Origin: an uncultured Clostridia bacterium
Lineage (GTDB): Bacteria; Bacillota; Clostridia; Christensenellales; Aristaeellaceae
Reading direction: 5' to 3'
DNA: 7,860 nucleotides
Assembly: GCA_946409855.1 (NCBI GenBank)
Contig: CAMJXZ010000147.1
Span: forward strand, 1-7,860
Below the pieces are notes generated by a model, which was not told the DNA's origin, ran no database searches, and was given only the letters and a program-made list of their open reading frames with translations. Numbering within the stretch: position 1 is the stretch's first letter; the number at the start of each line of letters is the position of its first letter. Both the position numbers and the translations under genes were made by a program. Shown here one piece after another: positions 6,318-7,860 of the stretch.

Positions 6318-7751
6318 ATGCGAAAGAAAACAGACGCATCCGCTTCCGGACAGAACGTCCCCGTGTACTTCTTTGTCCTCACCCTGGTCCTGCGCGTGCT
6401 GTGCGTCCTGCTGGCCGCTTTCTGCCTGTACCGGCTGTGCCAGCTGCTGAGCGGCAACAACATCGCCCTGTCCGGCCGGGAAATCGTGGTCCAGGTGCAG
6501 GACGCCGGCGGGAAGACCGTCTTTACCTCCCCGGACCTTCGGGAGCTGGCCGGGAAGGACCCACGGTCCGTGGCGCTTGAAGACGGGTACGCCTGCCGGA
6601 TTTCCTCCCAGCGCAACGCCCGGAAAAAGTTCATCCAGGTGTCCCTCACGCTGACGGACGAAAACGGCCAGACCGTTTTCCAGGCCGAGCAGGAGCCCCT
6701 GCAGTTCACCGAGGAAGTGCGGGCGGACATTACGCTGGCCGCGGTCCGGGACGAAAACGGCGCGCTCACGGCGCAGGTCACCCCCCGGGTTTCCGAGGTG
6801 ACCCACATCGACCACTACCTCATGTGGTATCTGCTGGGCCTTGCCATCGGCATCGCGGGGCTGATCGCCGTCGGCCTGGCCGCCAGGCCCTTCCGGCAGA
6901 ACACCGGCATCGCCCGCTTCAGCCGCACCGCCGTCGCCGTGAGCCGCTACGTCCTGCTGGCCGTTATCCTGGTGGTCGCCCTGTTCCCGATCCTCTGGAT
7001 GCTGTTTGCCTCCCTCCTGCCTTCCCAGCGGGTCATGCAGATCCCGCCGGTGCTGGGCATCACGTCCGAGAGCAGCTTCGCCAACTACATCAAGGTGTTC
7101 TCCCAGGCCAAGTACTTAAAATACTACCTGAACTCCATCATCACCGCCTCCGGGACCGTGGCCGTGGTGATGCTGATCGCCCTGCTGGCGTCCTACTCCT
7201 TCTCCCGCTACAGCTTCGCGGGGAAGAACGCGGTGCTGACGCTGATCATGTCCGTGCAGATGTTCCCCATCGTGGCCATCCTGATTTCCCTGTACGGCTT
7301 CTACATGCGCTGGAACCTGGTGGACAATTACTTCGGCGTCATCCTGGCGGACACGGTGCAGGCCCTGCCCCTGGCCATCATGCTGCTGCGTTCCTTCTTT
7401 GACACCCTCCCCCGCTCCTTGGACGAAAGCGCCCGCATCGACGGCGCCGGGCGGATCCGCACGATGATGTCCATCCTGGTGCCCCTGACCGTGCCGGGCC
7501 TGATCGCCGTGGGCATCTACACCTTCCTCAACGCCTGGGACGATTACCTGATGTCCCTGACCATCATGAAGAAAGACGTGATGAAGACCCTGCCCGTCGG
7601 CCTGGCCCAGAGCTTCCTGGGCGAATACGCCCACGACTACGGCGCGCTGATGGCGTTTGCCATGGGCGGCTCGCTGCCCATCGTGCTGATGTTCATCTTC
7701 TTCCAGAAGTACATGATTTCCGGCCTGACGGCGGGCGCCGTCAAAGGATAA
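6318..7751 (+). CDS. ABC sugar importer, MalG-type permease with N-terminal extracytoplasmic domain
   Basis: Second channel subunit, 477 residues against about 270-300 for usual MalG-type permeases. ATG 6318 has the strong site AAGGAGG (6303-6309) eight bases upstream, which overlaps the end of the preceding gene, so the long form is the real one. Residues about 16-41 are an extra membrane segment; about 45-165 form a polar region of short alternating strands (IVVQVQDAGGKTVF, FIQVSLTLTDENGQTVF, ADITLAAVRDENG), predicted outside and beta-rich; about 166-188 are a second extra membrane segment. The ordinary MalG core follows: TM1 near 208-233, the EAA-type loop as DESARIDGAGRIRTM (369-383) with LVPLTVPG (387-394), and the typical end GLTAGAVKG. 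The extension may contact the binding protein, as the MalF P2 domain does in Escherichia coli; that is inference. Last gene of the operon. Confidence 0.92.
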   Translation: MRKKTDASASGQNVPVYFFVLTLVLRVLCVLLAAFCLYRLCQLLSGNNIALSGREIVVQVQDAGGKTVFTSPDLRELAGKDPRSVALEDGYACRISSQRNARKKFIQVSLTLTDENGQTVFQAEQEPLQFTEEVRADITLAAVRDENGALTAQVTPRVSEVTHIDHYLMWYLLGLAIGIAGLIAVGLAARPFRQNTGIARFSRTAVAVSRYVLLAVILVVALFPILWMLFASLLPSQRVMQIPPVLGITSESSFANYIKVFSQAKYLKYYLNSIITASGTVAVVMLIALLASYSFSRYSFAGKNAVLTLIMSVQMFPIVAILISLYGFYMRWNLVDNYFGVILADTVQALPLAIMLLRSFFDTLPRSLDESARIDGAGRIRTMMSILVPLTVPGLIAVGIYTFLNAWDDYLMSLTIMKKDVMKTLPVGLAQSFLGEYAHDYGALMAFAMGGSLPIVLMFIFFQKYMISGLTAGAVKG

Positions 7752-7754
7752 TCT

Positions 7755-7773
7755 GGGGCTGTTGCGCAGCCCC
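7755..7773 (+). terminator. First post-operon hairpin (possible terminator part)
   Basis: GGGGCTG and CAGCCCC form a perfect 7-bp stem with the 5-base loop TTGCG, starting three bases after the stop codon of the last permease gene. It is followed by AACGAAAG, not by a T run, so on its own it is a poor intrinsic terminator. It probably stabilises the mRNA 3' end or acts with the next hairpin. Confidence 0.5.
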
Positions 7774-7775
7774 AA

Positions 7776-7802
7776 CGAAAGGGGGACTGTGTCCCCCTTT
7801 CG
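7776..7802 (+). terminator. Second post-operon hairpin, 12-bp perfect stem
   Basis: CGAAAGGGGGAC and GTCCCCCTTTCG pair perfectly around the loop TGT. The core GGGGGAC/GTCCCCC is flanked by AAA and TTT, giving a symmetric, possibly bidirectional terminator shape, but only three T bases follow the GC part and then CG. Termination efficiency cannot be judged from sequence; this is the best terminator candidate for the importer operon. Confidence 0.55.
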
Positions 7803-7816
7803 AAAACCCCCAAAGC

Positions 7817-7860
7817 GCTTTTGCCTCTCGCCCCTGCGGGGGCTCCCGGGCGGCAAAGGC
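7817..7860. repeat. Third, nested palindromic element at the window edge
   Basis: TTTGCC (7820-7825) pairs with GGCAAA (7852-7857); the stem can extend outward to 7817 and 7860 with one G-U pair. Inside it, GCCCC (7830-7834) and GGGGC (7839-7843) form a second stem around TGCG. The form suggests an intergenic hairpin element, possibly a dispersed repeat or the terminator of a gene beyond the window. It reaches the last base, so its full extent is not seen. Confidence 0.4.

Noticed and set aside
5177..6808. Long open frame on the minus strand (543 codons) opposite the permease genes
   Set aside because: It spans two recognisable permease genes and their junction on the other strand, and its translation (Gly/Gln/Asp/His-rich) resembles no protein; a by-product of codon bias.
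7812..7821. Palindrome AAAGCGCTTT resembling the core of a CcpA (cre) site
   Set aside because: The outer bases do not match the cre consensus, it lies after the operon, and it overlaps a larger hairpin element that explains the symmetry.
1..7860. CRISPR arrays, tRNA or rRNA genes, insertion sequences
   Set aside because: I saw no regularly spaced direct repeats, no tRNA-like cloverleaf, no rRNA segments, and no transposase-like coding sequence or target-site duplications.

Overview
The window is GC-rich in its coding parts, with AT-rich intergenic promoters that have recognisable sigma-A hexamers and strong AGGAGG-type ribosome binding sites. Together with a MalE/MalF/MalG-type sugar importer that has no ATPase gene beside it, this suggests a high-GC member of the Bacillota (Clostridia), perhaps an uncultured gut or rumen carbohydrate fermenter. 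The lineage is inferred; there is no rRNA or other phylogenetic marker here.

Layout. (1) Positions 56-1722, minus strand: a two-gene operon, kdgA (KDPG/KDG aldolase) then kdgK (2-keto-3-deoxygluconate kinase). The two overlap by ATGA, a sigma-A promoter lies upstream (1762-1790) and a probable intrinsic terminator lies downstream (15-39). (2) 1885-2343, plus strand: a 152-residue protein of unknown function, expressed from its own extended -10 promoter. (3) 2353-3495, minus strand: a transcription factor with an unusual order of domains, a LacI/GalR-type sugar-sensing domain at the N terminus and a LuxR/GerE-like helix-turn-helix at the C terminus, with no N-terminal LacI helix-turn-helix. 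It is divergent from (4) 3780-7751, plus strand: an ABC sugar importer operon with a solute-binding protein, a MalF-type permease and a MalG-type permease. (5) 7752-7860: a run of strong hairpins after the operon.

How the parts may work together (inference). The importer brings in a sugar or oligosaccharide, the sensor/regulator controls the importer from the shared 284-base divergent region, and KdgK plus KdgA convert 2-keto-3-deoxygluconate (a uronate, pectin or alginate-type intermediate) to pyruvate and glyceraldehyde 3-phosphate. The substrate is therefore plausibly a uronic-acid-containing sugar. The sequence does not prove that the kdg operon and the importer belong to one pathway. No upstream uronate enzymes and no ABC ATPase are in the window.

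Most notable points: the domain-swapped regulator and its possible operator 11 bases upstream of a perfect TTGACA box; the MalG-type permease with an extra N-terminal membrane segment, a roughly 120-residue extracytoplasmic domain and a second extra membrane segment; and a perfect 13-bp GC hairpin between the binding-protein gene and the permease genes, which could set the expression ratio.
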